Source: Pseudomonadota bacterium
GTDB taxonomy: Bacteria; Pseudomonadota; Gammaproteobacteria; Burkholderiales; Thiobacillaceae
Reading direction: 5' to 3'
DNA: 41,885 nt
Assembly: GCA_021847835.1 (NCBI GenBank)
Contig: JAJZPR010000021.1
Location: 1-41,885 of the forward strand
Shown: positions 1 to 9,126 of the stretch, one piece after another
Layout: each line of letters begins with the position of its first letter
How positions within the stretch are numbered: the stretch's first letter is position 1
Program-made: the position numbers and the translations under genes
Notes under the pieces: generated by a model
Told to the model about the DNA's origin: nothing
Seen by the model: only the letters and a program-made list of their open reading frames with translations
The model's database searches: none

Positions 1-114
1 ACGCACAACCGCTTCTTCGCCACCTTGGACGAATTGCTCGCCGCAGTCGAGCAATGCTTCGACCGCTGGCGACAATCCAATTCAGTGCTGCGCAGATTAT
101 GCGGCATCATTTAA
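1..114 (+). mobile_element. IS630-family transposase, C-terminal 37 residues (5' part outside window)
   Basis: Frame 1 is open from the window edge to a TAA at 112-114. The peptide ends in ...LRRLCGII and contains FFATLDELL and CFDRWRQ, the typical C-terminal end of IS630-type DDE transposases, which insert at TA dinucleotides. The catalytic core lies outside the window, so activity cannot be judged. IS630 ORFs usually stop within or close to the right terminal repeat, so the element edge is expected at about 115-122, where a TA occurs (119-120). The repeat cannot be confirmed without the left end. The next readable frame begins exactly there as a headless gene tail, which supports an insertion. 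Confidence 0.75.
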
Positions 115-118
115 GACG

Positions 119-311
119 CTATGTTTACTACCACTACCACGATCACGCCTGGCTTTATTCCCATTCAAAAGCGGGGCCGTGGAAAAAACTGCCCAGGGAC
201 CGTTATCCCAGGGAAATCAGGTACAAGCGTCATGATCGGGATGACGGCCGCCATGACCGCAACCGGGACCGGGATCGCGGCTATCGGGAGCGGGAGCGCG
301 ACCACGACTAG
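119..311 (+). pseudogene. 3' remnant of a His/Arg/Asp-rich protein gene, probably cut by the IS630 element
   Basis: From about 119 a frame runs to a TAG at 309-311. It encodes an aromatic stretch (VYYHYHDHAWLYSH) followed by KLPRDRYPREIRYKRH and a tail of RD/RE repeats. The composition suggests the end of a small exported or surface basic protein, but I do not recognise the family. No start codon or ribosome-binding site lies in the right place. The upstream part of the frame is an out-of-frame reading of the transposase, so the fragment is headless. The overlapping frame from 121 (Thr/Gly-rich) is considered a shadow. The remnant reading is an inference from position and composition. Confidence 0.5.
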
Positions 312-374
312 TTGAGCGGACGGCAATCGCCAGCGCCTCTGCGCGCGATGGAGGCGCCGGTTTGCGATCCGGAT

Positions 375-827
375 TCAGTTCAGCGCCCTGCCCGCGAACA
401 CCACGGCAATCGTCACCAGCCCGATGATCAGGTTGATGCCGACGAGCCTGCGGATCTGGGCCAGCGCTGCGCCGCCGGCCTTCCAGTCCTGTCCCGAGAC
501 CGCGCGCTTGAGCCTCTGGTAAGGCGAAAAGAACACATGGCCGAAGATGAGCATCATCACCACGCCGAGCGCCAGCATGGCGAACGCATAGTGCGGGACG
601 CCGCTGGCGCCGATGAGGGAGAGCATGTGCAGGCCGGACAGCAGGATGAGCGCGACGGCGGCCCACACCCAGGGAAAAAACTTGCCGAACACGCCGGCCC
701 ACAGCGTCAGCCGCTGCGGCGGCTCCAGTACGCTGGCGGCCACGGGGCGCAGGCACATGTAGGCGAAGAACATGCCGCCCACCCAGACGACGACGCTCAT
801 CACATGAAGAAACAGGGACAGGGTCAT
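375..827 (-). CDS. Four-helix membrane protein, CopD-like
   Basis: Encodes 150 residues. The start at 827 was chosen because AAGGAG lies at the proper distance upstream; a longer frame to 908 adds only a non-hydrophobic extension. Hydrophobic segments lie at about residues 3-25, 45-66, 77-99 and 124-146. Helix 1 has LHVMSVVVWVGGMFFAYM, with the early His and the W-x-G-G-M-F-F signature of the CopD/YtcC-like superfamily of small integral membrane proteins. Some members take part in copper handling, and others may bind haem through His residues in the helices. No copper gene is next to it, so the substrate is unknown. It is transcribed away from the remnant at 119-311. Confidence 0.6.
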   Translation of the reverse strand: MTLSLFLHVMSVVVWVGGMFFAYMCLRPVAASVLEPPQRLTLWAGVFGKFFPWVWAAVALILLSGLHMLSLIGASGVPHYAFAMLALGVVMMLIFGHVFFSPYQRLKRAVSGQDWKAGGAALAQIRRLVGINLIIGLVTIAVVFAGRALN

Positions 828-984
828 GAAGGCTCCTTGTTGTTGTTTGGCTTCAAATCTTATCAGGATTTGCCTGCCTGCCCGGAGCCGGGCGGTGGCG
901 TCACGCATGGGTTTGTGCGTCAGCCTTGGCGACGGGGCATCCGGCTTGAATCCGGCGCCGCTGGCGCCGGGCCTGTCAATTGCG

Positions 985-1106
985 TATAATTATCATTTGT
1001 AGGCCACTTGCAAGGTACAAGCAGCGGTGGCCTCATGTTCTTCGTGCAGGTTCCGTATCCCGCCCGCCGCGGGCTCTCCTTTCATTTTCCCCAGGAGGAA
1101 ATCGAG
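985..1106 (+). promoter_or_regulatory. Promoter -10 (TATAAT) and hairpin-bearing leader of the winged-helix gene at 1107
   Basis: A perfect TATAAT at 985-990 predicts a start near 997 and a leader of about 110 nt. No clear -35 was found. GGCCAC (1002-1007) can pair with GTGGCC (1027-1032), and the right arm is followed by TCATGTTCTTC. Nearer the gene, CTCCT at about 1076-1080 could pair with the Shine-Dalgarno AGGAGG at 1093-1098. The paralogue at 6750 has a comparable leader (see 6627-6749). That the hairpins regulate expression is an inference. Confidence 0.4.
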
Positions 1107-1364
1107 ATGCATGCAGCCGCCATCATTCAATGCCTGAAAAAGCACGGCCAGTTGCTTGATTCGGAAATCGCCGAGGAAACGGGAATTCCCTTAGCCAAGG
1201 TTCGCGGCTCCCTGACCGATCTGTCCGAGCGCGGCGAAATATCCAGCTGCAGCGTGACCCGCTTCAACAAGGGCAAGCCCGTCGAGGGTTTTCTCTGCCG
1301 CATCGCGGGCTACATTCCGCCGCCGGCCGCGGGCAGAAAACCCGCTGCAAAAAACAAGAACTAG
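1107..1364 (+). CDS. Small winged-helix DNA-binding protein, copy 1
   Basis: Encodes 85 residues. ATG 1107 follows an excellent AGGAGG at an 8-base spacing; an upstream ATG at 1008 would add an unlikely N-terminus. Residues 1-60 fit a winged helix-turn-helix: a first helix IIQCLKKHGQLLD, the HTH SEIAEETGIPLAKVRGSL, then a wing ISSCSVTRFN. The C-terminus is basic (GRKPAAKNKN). It resembles small single-domain regulators that sense little by themselves. About 75 per cent of positions match the paralogue at 6750-7007, including the ribosome-binding region. A terminator follows at 1402. Targets are unknown; autoregulation through the shared leader is possible but only inferred. Confidence 0.65.
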   Translation: MHAAAIIQCLKKHGQLLDSEIAEETGIPLAKVRGSLTDLSERGEISSCSVTRFNKGKPVEGFLCRIAGYIPPPAAGRKPAAKNKN

Positions 1365-1401
1365 TTTTGCCTGACATGCCCGGCAGGTTCCGGGAAAACG
1401 G

Positions 1402-1428
1402 GGGCGGCCTGGCCGCCCTTTTGTTTGC
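1402..1428 (+). terminator. Intrinsic terminator after the winged-helix gene
   Basis: GGGCGG, loop CCTGG, CCGCCC, then TTTTGTTT. It lies 37 bases after the stop at 1364, ahead of tex. Confidence 0.7.
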
Positions 1429-1570
1429 GTGCCTTGCTGCCGTGCCGCGTTCTCGCGCATCTGCGGTGCGTCCCGGCATACGGTAGAGGCGGGAATGCAG
1501 GCATAATACGCAGCCCGTGTTTTTCCCGGTCTTGTGGCAAGCAAGGCCGATTCAATCAGCAGGTTCAAGC

Positions 1571-3919
<2,349 letters not shown>

Positions 3920-4007
3920 TGTGCTCACTCCCCTCTTGCAGGGGAGGAGTATCTGGTTTCTTCGACCAGTCAATGCGCAGCCTGCTACGCATCGCTTGTG
4001 CGCCGAC

Positions 4008-4388
4008 CTACGCCGGGTCTTGCAAGACCGCCCGCATCTCGTCCTCGCTGACCGGGTATTTCAGCACGGCATGCACAGCAAACAGTTCGGTCAGCCTGCT
4101 GATGTGCGGCGCCTCGCTCGGCTGCATGACCACGATCACCTTGGCCTTCGGGGCCGCCAATTGCAGGGTGCGCAGGGTGACGTCCAGGTTCGAGACGGTG
4201 TTCCCCGCGTAGTCGTTGCCCCAGCCGTAGATGAATTCACCCACGAAAAAATCCGGCGCCTGCTTCTGCAGCGCGCGGTGCAGCCTGCGCGCGGAGTCGA
4301 AGCGCTCCGCTGCGATGCCGAGTTCCTGATACAGCTCGGGGAAGTGGGGGGAGAAGGGGGATTCGACCAGGGTGAAGAGGATTTTCAT
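4008..4388 (-). CDS. Conserved hypothetical protein, receiver-like alpha/beta fold
   Basis: Encodes 126 residues, beginning MKILFTLVESPFSPHFPELY. Alternating beta strands (KILFTLVE, DFFVGEFIY, KVIVVMQ, AVLKYPV) and helices resemble the CheY receiver layout. A Lys-Tyr-Pro near residue 111 stands where receivers have Lys-Pro, but no acidic pair is at the end of strand 1 and no clear phospho-Asp follows strand 3. It may therefore be a degenerate receiver-like protein. It is convergent with tex and has no operon partner. The ribosome-binding site is weak, so the start is provisional. I do not recognise a named family. Confidence 0.55.
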   Translation of the reverse strand: MKILFTLVESPFSPHFPELYQELGIAAERFDSARRLHRALQKQAPDFFVGEFIYGWGNDYAGNTVSNLDVTLRTLQLAAPKAKVIVVMQPSEAPHISRLTELFAVHAVLKYPVSEDEMRAVLQDPA

Positions 4389-4700
4389 GCGGCCAGGGTT
4401 TCACGGTTGGGTCAACCGCTATTGTGCCAAAACCGGAGATTGCGGGCGCCTCGCGGAGCTGGTTCATTGCCTGTCGAAGAATTCATCGCCGGGCAGGCAA
4501 GGCGGCGGCGGCAAAAATAATGCTTGCTTATTCGCAAGAAAACGCGCACAGTCCGTGCAACGATTTTCAAGTGGTTCTGTTGTTGCCTGGTTCAATCCCC
4601 GCGTTCCGCAGGGTTCTCCTTCATCATCCAGCTGTCTTGACCGTCGTCCCGACGCGGGGATATTCCCCGGATTTAAATTTTTTTTCAGGATACTCAAGAC
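4389..4700. other. Gene-free stretch holding the 5' leader of the cold-shock gene
   Basis: It separates the divergent genes at 4388 (minus) and 4701 (plus). No open frame of convincing composition is present. AT-rich blocks occur around 4515-4545 and just before the cold-shock gene (TTTAAATTTTTTTTCAGGA). A long untranslated leader is typical of csp genes, and AGGA at about 4687-4691 can serve as the ribosome-binding site. I cannot place the promoter firmly. Confidence 0.4.
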
Positions 4701-4904
4701 ATGGCATTAGGCACTGTGAAGTGGTTCAACGATTCCAAGGGCTTTGGCTTCATCACCCCCGAAAGCGGCGGCGATGATCTCTTTGCGCATTTTTCCGCCA
4801 TCCAGACTCAGGGCTTCAAGACCCTGACCGAGGGTCAGCAGGTCAGTTTCGACGTCGTTTCCGGCCCCAAGGGGCAGCAGGCGGCAAACATTCGCGCGGC
4901 CTGA
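4701..4904 (+). CDS. Cold-shock protein (CspA family)
   Basis: Encodes 67 residues, the standard single cold-shock-domain length. It binds single-stranded RNA/DNA and melts secondary structure. Both RNA-binding motifs are visible: RNP1 as KGFGFI at 13-18 and RNP2 as DLFAHF at 26-31. The start [14 protein letters not shown] is invariant in the family. It is followed 20 bases later by a strong terminator and then by infA, so the two translation-linked genes may be partly co-transcribed by read-through. Which Csp paralogue this is (cold-induced or constitutive) cannot be told from sequence. Confidence 0.95.
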   Translation: MALGTVKWFNDSKGFGFITPESGGDDLFAHFSAIQTQGFKTLTEGQQVSFDVVSGPKGQQAANIRAA

Positions 4905-4923
4905 TTACCGGCGGTTTGACGAA

Positions 4924-4953
4924 AGCCCGGCATCAAGCCGGGCTTTTTTCTTT
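4924..4953 (+). terminator. Intrinsic terminator between csp and infA
   Basis: AGCCCGGC (4924-4931), loop ATCAA, GCCGGGCT (4937-4944), then TTTTTCTTTT. Its 3' side leads straight into the infA ribosome-binding region, so infA expression may depend on read-through or on its own promoter. Confidence 0.85.
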
Positions 4954-4978
4954 TCTTGTTTTTAACGGAGAGTCACGC

Positions 4979-5233
4979 ATGGCCAAGGAAGAACTGCTGG
5001 AAATGAACGGCGTCGTCGTCGAAGTGCTGCCCGACTCACGCTATCGCGTCACCCTCGAAAACGGCCACAAACTCGTGGCCTACAGCGCCGGAAAAATGCG
5101 CAAGCACCATATTCGCATCCTTGCGGGCGACAAGGTCACGCTGGAAATCTCGCCTTACGACCTGAGCAAAGGACGCATCACCTTCCGCCACATCGAAGGC
5201 CGCGGCCGCCCCGCTCCGGCGCGCACCTACTGA
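4979..5233 (+). CDS. infA: Translation initiation factor IF-1 (long form)
   Basis: Encodes 84 residues. The start [11 protein letters not shown] at 4979 is preceded by AACGGAGAG. IF-1 blocks the ribosomal A site during initiation. The S1-like OB fold is complete ([41 protein letters not shown]). It is about 12 residues longer than the usual 72, with a basic, Pro-rich tail ([11 protein letters not shown]). Betaproteobacteria often carry such a second IF-1 gene outside the ribosomal-protein operon, next to or near a csp gene. Whether another infA exists in this genome is unknown. The 200 bases that follow, up to 5432, hold no gene I can support. Confidence 0.93.
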   Translation: MAKEELLEMNGVVVEVLPDSRYRVTLENGHKLVAYSAGKMRKHHIRILAGDKVTLEISPYDLSKGRITFRHIEGRGRPAPARTY

Positions 5234-5432
5234 GTCAGGGTCAACTGCGGCCCTGATTCTTTGCCCACCAGTCATTCCGCTCGTTTCTCCGGAAAAGGAA
5301 TCGGCGGGTTGTCCCTGACCCTTCCCTTTCTCCCCGGGTTCCACTTGGCCATCGGTGCAGGTCGTGGCCAGCTTCGTTGCCCGGGCGGGGTTGATTCGGG
5401 CCCGGGCACTGCAATTATCCATAACTCCGTTT

Positions 5433-5618
5433 TTACTTTCCGGCGCGCTCTTTCTCCTGCTTGAGCTTCTCGATTTCCGCGATCATTTCCTCCATCAGCG
5501 CTACCGTGGCCAGCAGCGCCGCCTCGGCCATGAATGCCTTTCTCAGCACGCCGGCCTTCTTCAAGTCCTGCAGCGCGGCGCGCAGCCTGGCGAGCTTTTC
5601 CTGCATGCCGGGCTCCAT
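5433..5618 (-). CDS. Small coiled-coil protein downstream of the NYN protein
   Basis: Encodes 61 residues, nearly all predicted helix, with two heptad-rich parts (KLARLRAALQDLKKAG and LMEEMIAEIEKLKQEKERAGK) around an Ala-rich centre. It starts six bases after the stop of the NYN-LOTUS gene and is surely co-transcribed with it. That suggests an accessory or dimerising partner, but no family is recognised. GC-rich shadow frames overlap it; the heptad pattern and the tight spacing favour this strand. Confidence 0.55.
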   Translation of the reverse strand: MEPGMQEKLARLRAALQDLKKAGVLRKAFMAEAALLATVALMEEMIAEIEKLKQEKERAGK

Positions 5619-5624
5619 CGCGGT

Positions 5625-6533
5625 TCAGCTCCTGGAAGCGGGCAGGCTGACGATGACGCTGCCGCCTTCCTTCTTTTCCACCACCAGCACACCGCGCTTC
5701 TGCGCCTCGTCCAGGATCTTGCCGAAGGCGCTGTAGCCGTATTCCGCTTCGCTGAAGCCCGGGCGCACGCGCTTGATGGTGTTCTTGATGGTGGACGCCG
5801 GGATCGAGCCTTCGCCGCCCCGGTCCGACACCAACTGCTCCACCGTGCCCACCACGATTTCGATGGCGCGGCTCTTCTTGTCCTCGGGGCCGGGTTCGGC
5901 CGGGGCTTCCTCGGCGGCTGCGGCTTTGCCTGCCGCCGGACGCCCGCGCCGCCGCGTCGGGTGTGCCGCCGGCGCGGCCTCCTTCGCCGGCTCGCCGGCC
6001 GCCTCGGCCGGGACCTTGGCCGCTGCCGGTTTCTTCGCGGCGGCCCTGGCCGCGGGCTTGAGCTGCACGATGTCCTCGTAAAAGATGAACTCGTCGCAGT
6101 TGCTGATCAACAGCGACGAGGCCGAGCCGCGCACGCCGATGCCGATCACGCTCTTGCCGTTCTCCTTCAGCTTCGAGATCAGCGGCGAAAAGTCAGAGTC
6201 GCCGCTGATGATGACGAAGGTGTCGATGTGCGACTTGGTGTAGCAGAGGTCGAGCGCGTCCACCACCATGCGGATGTCGGCCGAGTTCTTGCCCGACATG
6301 CGCACATGCGGAATCTCGATCAGCTCGAACGCCGCCTCGTGCATGTCGCGCTTGAATTCCTTGTAGCGGTCCCAGTCGCAGTAGGCCTTCTTCACCACGA
6401 TGCTGCCCTTCAGCAGCAGGCGCTCGAGGATGGGGCGGATCTTGAAGTCCGGATAGCTGGCTTCGCGGATGCCGATGGCCACGTTCTCGAAGTCGCAAAA
6501 AACGGCAATGTTGTGGGTATCCGGTGCGGCCAT
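5625..6533 (-). CDS. NYN-domain nuclease-like protein with C-terminal OST-HTH/LOTUS domain
   Basis: Encodes 302 residues, with GGGAGA seven bases before ATG 6533. Residues 8-150 form a NYN (PIN-like) domain: IAVFCDFENVAIGI, GKNSADIRMVVDALD and FVIISGDSDFSPLI carry the acidic residues (D14, the ADIRMVVD block, SGDSD) expected to bind the metal. An Ala/Pro/Lys-rich linker (about 165-215) leads to a LOTUS/OST-HTH domain at about 220-298 (GSIPASTIKNTIKRVRPGF, YGYSAFGKILDEAQ). Bacterial members of this architecture are thought to cut or bind structured RNA; the substrate here is unknown. The next gene, a small coiled-coil protein, follows after six bases. Confidence 0.88.
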   Translation of the reverse strand: MAAPDTHNIAVFCDFENVAIGIREASYPDFKIRPILERLLLKGSIVVKKAYCDWDRYKEFKRDMHEAAFELIEIPHVRMSGKNSADIRMVVDALDLCYTKSHIDTFVIISGDSDFSPLISKLKENGKSVIGIGVRGSASSLLISNCDEFIFYEDIVQLKPAARAAAKKPAAAKVPAEAAGEPAKEAAPAAHPTRRRGRPAAGKAAAAEEAPAEPGPEDKKSRAIEIVVGTVEQLVSDRGGEGSIPASTIKNTIKRVRPGFSEAEYGYSAFGKILDEAQKRGVLVVEKKEGGSVIVSLPASRS

Positions 6534-6626
6534 GTTGTCTCCCTGGTTGATGTTTTATTTTTAGTCCAAGCGCGCAAGCCTTTCCAGGCGCTTGAACCGC
6601 CGCTGGCCTGGGGGCCGGCATGCGCG

Positions 6627-6749
6627 TACAATGGGTTTCCAGCAAGGCCGCCCGAGACGGGTGGCCTTTTGTTTTCTTCAGCCTTTATCCAGGCGCCCGG
6701 GCATCGTCCGCCATGGACTCTCATCATTCTCACACAGGAGGAAATCGAG
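6627..6749 (+). promoter_or_regulatory. Leader of winged-helix copy 2 with a terminator-like hairpin inside it
   Basis: TACAAT at 6627-6632 resembles a -10. Then GGCCGCCCG (6646-6654), loop AGA, CGGGTGGCC (6658-6666) and TTTTGTTTT form a textbook intrinsic terminator. It is 84 bases upstream of the start codon at 6750 and on the same strand. No plus-strand gene lies upstream for it to serve. It therefore sits in the leader, as an attenuator would. The leader of copy 1 (985-1106) shares GGTGGCCT, a following T-rich run and the 22-base start region. Regulation by attenuation is an inference. Confidence 0.5.
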
Positions 6750-7007
6750 ATGCATGCCGCAATCATCATCCAATGCCTGAAAAAGCACGGCCAGCTGCTG
6801 GACTCCGAAATCGCGTCGCAAACCGGCATTCCGCTCGCCGCAGTGCGCTTCTCGCTGACCGGCCTGTCCGAACGCGGCGAAATTTCCAGTTGCAGCATCA
6901 CCCGCTACAACAAGGGCATCGCCGTCGAAGGCTTCCTCTGCCGCATCTCCGGCTTTGTGCCGCGCCCGGCGCCGGGCAGGAAGTCGGCGCCCCGGCACAA
7001 GAGCTAG
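6750..7007 (+). CDS. Small winged-helix DNA-binding protein, copy 2
   Basis: Encodes 85 residues, starting MHAAIIIQCLKKHGQ behind AGGAGG. It is the paralogue of the gene at 1107-1364. The helix-turn-helix (SEIASQTGIPLAAVRFSL) and wing (ISSCSITRYNKG) are conserved, as are the FLCRI motif and the basic tail (GRKSAPRHKS). Differences are spread evenly, and the changes are mainly conservative, so both copies seem functional rather than one decaying. It stands alone between the NYN operon (divergent) and the truncated DUF2442 gene (convergent). DNA target and signal are unknown. Confidence 0.65.
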   Translation: MHAAIIIQCLKKHGQLLDSEIASQTGIPLAAVRFSLTGLSERGEISSCSITRYNKGIAVEGFLCRISGFVPRPAPGRKSAPRHKS

Positions 7008-7042
7008 CGAACCCGCGGCCGCGCCGGAGGGGGGCGATGACG

Positions 7043-7210
7043 TCATTGCGGGGCGGCACCGCCGCTGATTTCGTAATGCGGGAGTTGCCCGGATTTTGCG
7101 TTGAGCAAGCGAGGGAAGTAGGCGAGCGGAACGCCCAGCTTGCGGCCATCCACCAGGTCCACCCACATCATGCCTTGCTCGAAACTTACGGATTTGGCCA
7201 AAGAACTCAT
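7043..7210 (-). pseudogene. DUF2442-type protein, C-terminus missing
   Basis: Encodes 55 residues: GMMWVDLVDGRKLGVPLAYFPRLLN is the DUF2442 core. Family members continue after YEISGG with a stretch like LHWPELDEDISVxGLL, which is absent here: after YEISGG the frame reads AAPQ and stops inside an ATGACGTCATTGCG motif (7037-7050) that recurs at 39805. The truncation point thus coincides with a repeat. DUF2442 proteins often accompany toxin-antitoxin-like genes. This one starts 29 bases after the hicB stop on the same strand, so hicA-hicB-DUF2442 may be one transcript. Function is unknown, and the short form is probably broken. Confidence 0.6.
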
Positions 7211-7239
7211 TCCAGGTCCTTTCGCACCGATTGCCTGCA

Positions 7240-7632
7240 TCACTGCCGCTCCATCTCGGACAAGGCAGCCTTTGCCAGGAAGCCGGATCGACTCAGGTGA
7301 TGTGCCTTGGCATAAGCGTCGATGCGCTTGACCAAGCCTTCCGGCAGCGAGACGTTCAGGCGCACAGAGCGGGTGGAAAGTTGGGAAACATCGACGTCCA
7401 CCAGCATCCACACGCCGCCTTTGTATTCGCGTTTGGCGGCAAGGGTTTCCAGCGGGGTGGGGGCGGGGATGTCCATGTCCTCGCCTTCGCAATAGACTTC
7501 GATGGCTTCCTGGATTTTGGCGGGAAGTTCGTCCCAGTTGTCCGCCGCTGAATAGCAGCCGGGGAAATCAGGCACGGTGACACCGTGGGCGTGGTGTTTG
7601 TCACCCATGTGAACGTAAACCGGATACAGCAT
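7240..7632 (-). CDS. hicB: HicB-family antitoxin
   Basis: Encodes 130 residues from ATG 7632 (GGAGGT five bases upstream), two bases after the hicA stop. HicB neutralises the HicA mRNA interferase and represses the operon. The N-terminal half is the degenerate RNase H-like HicB fold (YPVYVHMGD, VTVPDFPGCYSAADNWDEL). The C-terminal part (VRLNVSLPEGLVKRIDAYAKAHHLSRSGFLAKAAL, about 93-127) is a ribbon-helix-helix DNA-binding domain. The toxin-first order is the normal one for hicAB. A likely operator is at 7826-7844. Confidence 0.88.
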   Translation of the reverse strand: MLYPVYVHMGDKHHAHGVTVPDFPGCYSAADNWDELPAKIQEAIEVYCEGEDMDIPAPTPLETLAAKREYKGGVWMLVDVDVSQLSTRSVRLNVSLPEGLVKRIDAYAKAHHLSRSGFLAKAALSEMERQ

Positions 7633-7634
7633 GA

Positions 7635-7823
7635 TTACCTCCATTCCCAACCGGCTTGCCGGTAGATGTTGCGTAGCGTGCCAATGGCAATGTCTTTGCG
7701 CGGATGGGGGATCACGACGTGCCCGGGTTTGTCGGGGTGCTTGTACTTGGCATGGTCGCCCTTGCCGCCGACGCGCACCCAGCCTTCCTGTTCAAGACGC
7801 TTGATCAGCTCCGCGCTGTTCAT
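7635..7823 (-). CDS. hicA: HicA mRNA interferase toxin
   Basis: Encodes 62 residues. The double-stranded-RNA-binding-like fold is complete: LIKRLEQEGWVRVGGKGDHAKYKHP contains the GDH motif with catalytic His24, followed by VVIPHPRKDIAIGTLRNIYRQAG. HicA cleaves mRNA during stress when HicB is degraded. All signature residues are present, so it is expected to be active. It lies upstream of hicB with a two-base gap. Confidence 0.9.
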   Translation of the reverse strand: MNSAELIKRLEQEGWVRVGGKGDHAKYKHPDKPGHVVIPHPRKDIAIGTLRNIYRQAGWEWR

Positions 7824-7825
7824 AT

Positions 7826-7844
7826 TGTATTACACACAAATACA
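7826..7844 (-). promoter_or_regulatory. Putative hicAB operator (inverted repeat)
   Basis: TGTATT (7826-7831) and AATACA (7839-7844) form an inverted repeat with a seven-base spacer, directly upstream of the hicA start in the promoter zone. This is where a ribbon-helix-helix HicB would be expected to bind. Assignment is by position and symmetry only. Confidence 0.45.
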
Positions 7845-7873
7845 CAACACAATGCAGCCTGTTTGAGTATCGC

Positions 7874-8068
7874 TCAGTGCGCGGTCTGCTGCGCATCCTT
7901 CTTGTCGATGAAGAACGGGCAGGTCGCACTACCGTCCTGCCTGCGGATCAGCTCCTCGCTGAAATCCGCATAGGTGCGGGAGAGCAGGTGCTTGCCGGCG
8001 TCGTCCTCATAGCGGGCGCACTGTTCGGCCAGGGCGCAGTTCGAAGTCATGCAGTAGGTGTGGGTCAT
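7874..8068 (-). CDS. Small cysteine-containing hypothetical protein
   Basis: Encodes 64 residues, MTHTYCMTSNCALAEQCARY... with Cys at 6, 11, 17 and 49. The first three are close together (C-x4-C-x5-C) and the fourth sits in ATCPFF, so a zinc or iron-sulfur site is possible. GAGG lies upstream of ATG 8068. I do not recognise a characterised family, though small proteins with CALAEQCARY-like and CPFF motifs occur in other proteobacteria. It stands alone upstream of hicAB on the same strand. Confidence 0.6.
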   Translation of the reverse strand: MTHTYCMTSNCALAEQCARYEDDAGKHLLSRTYADFSEELIRRQDGSATCPFFIDKKDAQQTAH

Positions 8069-8111
8069 GGCGTGCCTCGCTGTTTATGAAACCGTGGTGT
8101 CCCCTATGGCG

Positions 8112-8387
8112 CTAGTTTTTGTCCGCCAGCCCCCTGGTGAGCAGGTCGGCAACGGTTTCGTTGATGCCTTCCTGGCGCGCCTGCGCGAGGGCGTGGATCT
8201 GCTTCACCAGTTCGCCGTCGAGCTTGACGGCAAAGGCGACCAGCCCCTTCTCCTGATCGAGCCTGCGCTGTTCTCGGCGCGACACTGCGGCGCCCGAGGC
8301 ATTGCCGAAGCGGTCCGGCGTGCCGGCCTGTTTCATCTGGGCGCTGATTTTCAGGCCTTCGTTCTTGTAAAGATCGGTTTTTCTCAT
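8112..8387 (-). CDS. Small ribbon-helix-helix-like protein
   Basis: Encodes 91 residues from ATG 8387 (MRKTDLYKNEGLK), with CGGGAA upstream. An upstream ATG at 8435 would add 16 residues of less likely sequence. The N-terminal half is polar and basic (SRREQRRLDQEKG). The C-terminal half, AFAVKLDGELVKQIHALAQARQ then INETVADLLTRGL, fits a beta strand followed by two helices, as in ribbon-helix-helix regulators. No toxin partner is seen next to it, so it is an orphan candidate. Divergent from yaeQ. Confidence 0.6.
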   Translation of the reverse strand: MRKTDLYKNEGLKISAQMKQAGTPDRFGNASGAAVSRREQRRLDQEKGLVAFAVKLDGELVKQIHALAQARQEGINETVADLLTRGLADKN

Positions 8388-8506
8388 GTGGGTTTCCCGG
8401 GTTGTCTGGGGTGCCGTCGAATCCGGCGCAATCATGCCGACAGCATAAGCGATGCTGTTGTCAAAGCGTACAATCCGTCGCTTGATTCAATCAACGGATG
8501 CACTCC

Positions 8507-9049
8507 ATGGCGCTCAAAGCCACGATCTACAAAGCCGACCTGCAAATCGCCGACATGGACCGGCATTACTACGCCGACCATGCGCTGACCATCGCCCGTC
8601 ACCCCTCCGAAACCGACGAGCGCATGATGGCGCGCGTGCTGATGTATGCCCTGAACGCCCAGGAGGGCATCGCCTTCACCAAGGGGCTGTTCGATGTGGA
8701 CGAGCCCGAAGTGTGGGTCAAGGACCTGACCGGCGAAATCAAGCTGTGGATCGACATCGGTCAGCCGGATGACGCCCGCCTGCGCAAAGCCTGCGGCCGT
8801 GCCGGGCAGGTCATCGTGCTGTGCTACAGCAGCAGCTGCGAGATCTGGTGGAAGCAGATCGAGGACAAGCTGGCGCGGCTGAAGAATCTGGCCGTGCTGC
8901 AACTGCCGGCCCAGACCAGCCAGGCGCTGGCGGCGCTGGCCGCCCGCACCATGCAACTGCAATGCATGGTGCAGGACGGCGAAGTCTGGATGAGCACGGA
9001 AGCGGCACGTGTCCCGGTCGATTTGAAGCGGCTGAAGGCGGCCGGCTAG
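8507..9049 (+). CDS. yaeQ: YaeQ family protein
   Basis: Encodes 180 residues, the full family length. MALKATIYKADLQIADMDRHYY is the standard start, so ATG 8507 is preferred over 8498. YaeQ has a PD-(D/E)XK nuclease-like fold of unresolved role; in E. coli it was reported to suppress a need for RfaH, but activity is unproven. Conserved blocks include YADHALTIARHPSETDERMMARVLMYAL and DLTGEIKLWIDIGQPD. No operon partner is apparent. Confidence 0.92.
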   Translation: MALKATIYKADLQIADMDRHYYADHALTIARHPSETDERMMARVLMYALNAQEGIAFTKGLFDVDEPEVWVKDLTGEIKLWIDIGQPDDARLRKACGRAGQVIVLCYSSSCEIWWKQIEDKLARLKNLAVLQLPAQTSQALAALAARTMQLQCMVQDGEVWMSTEAARVPVDLKRLKAAG

Positions 9050-9126
9050 GCGATGCGCCCGCAGGGCCTGCAGGGCATGGCATCGAGCCGGCAAGCGCAT
9101 TGGGTTAAAGGGGGGCTGAACTGACC

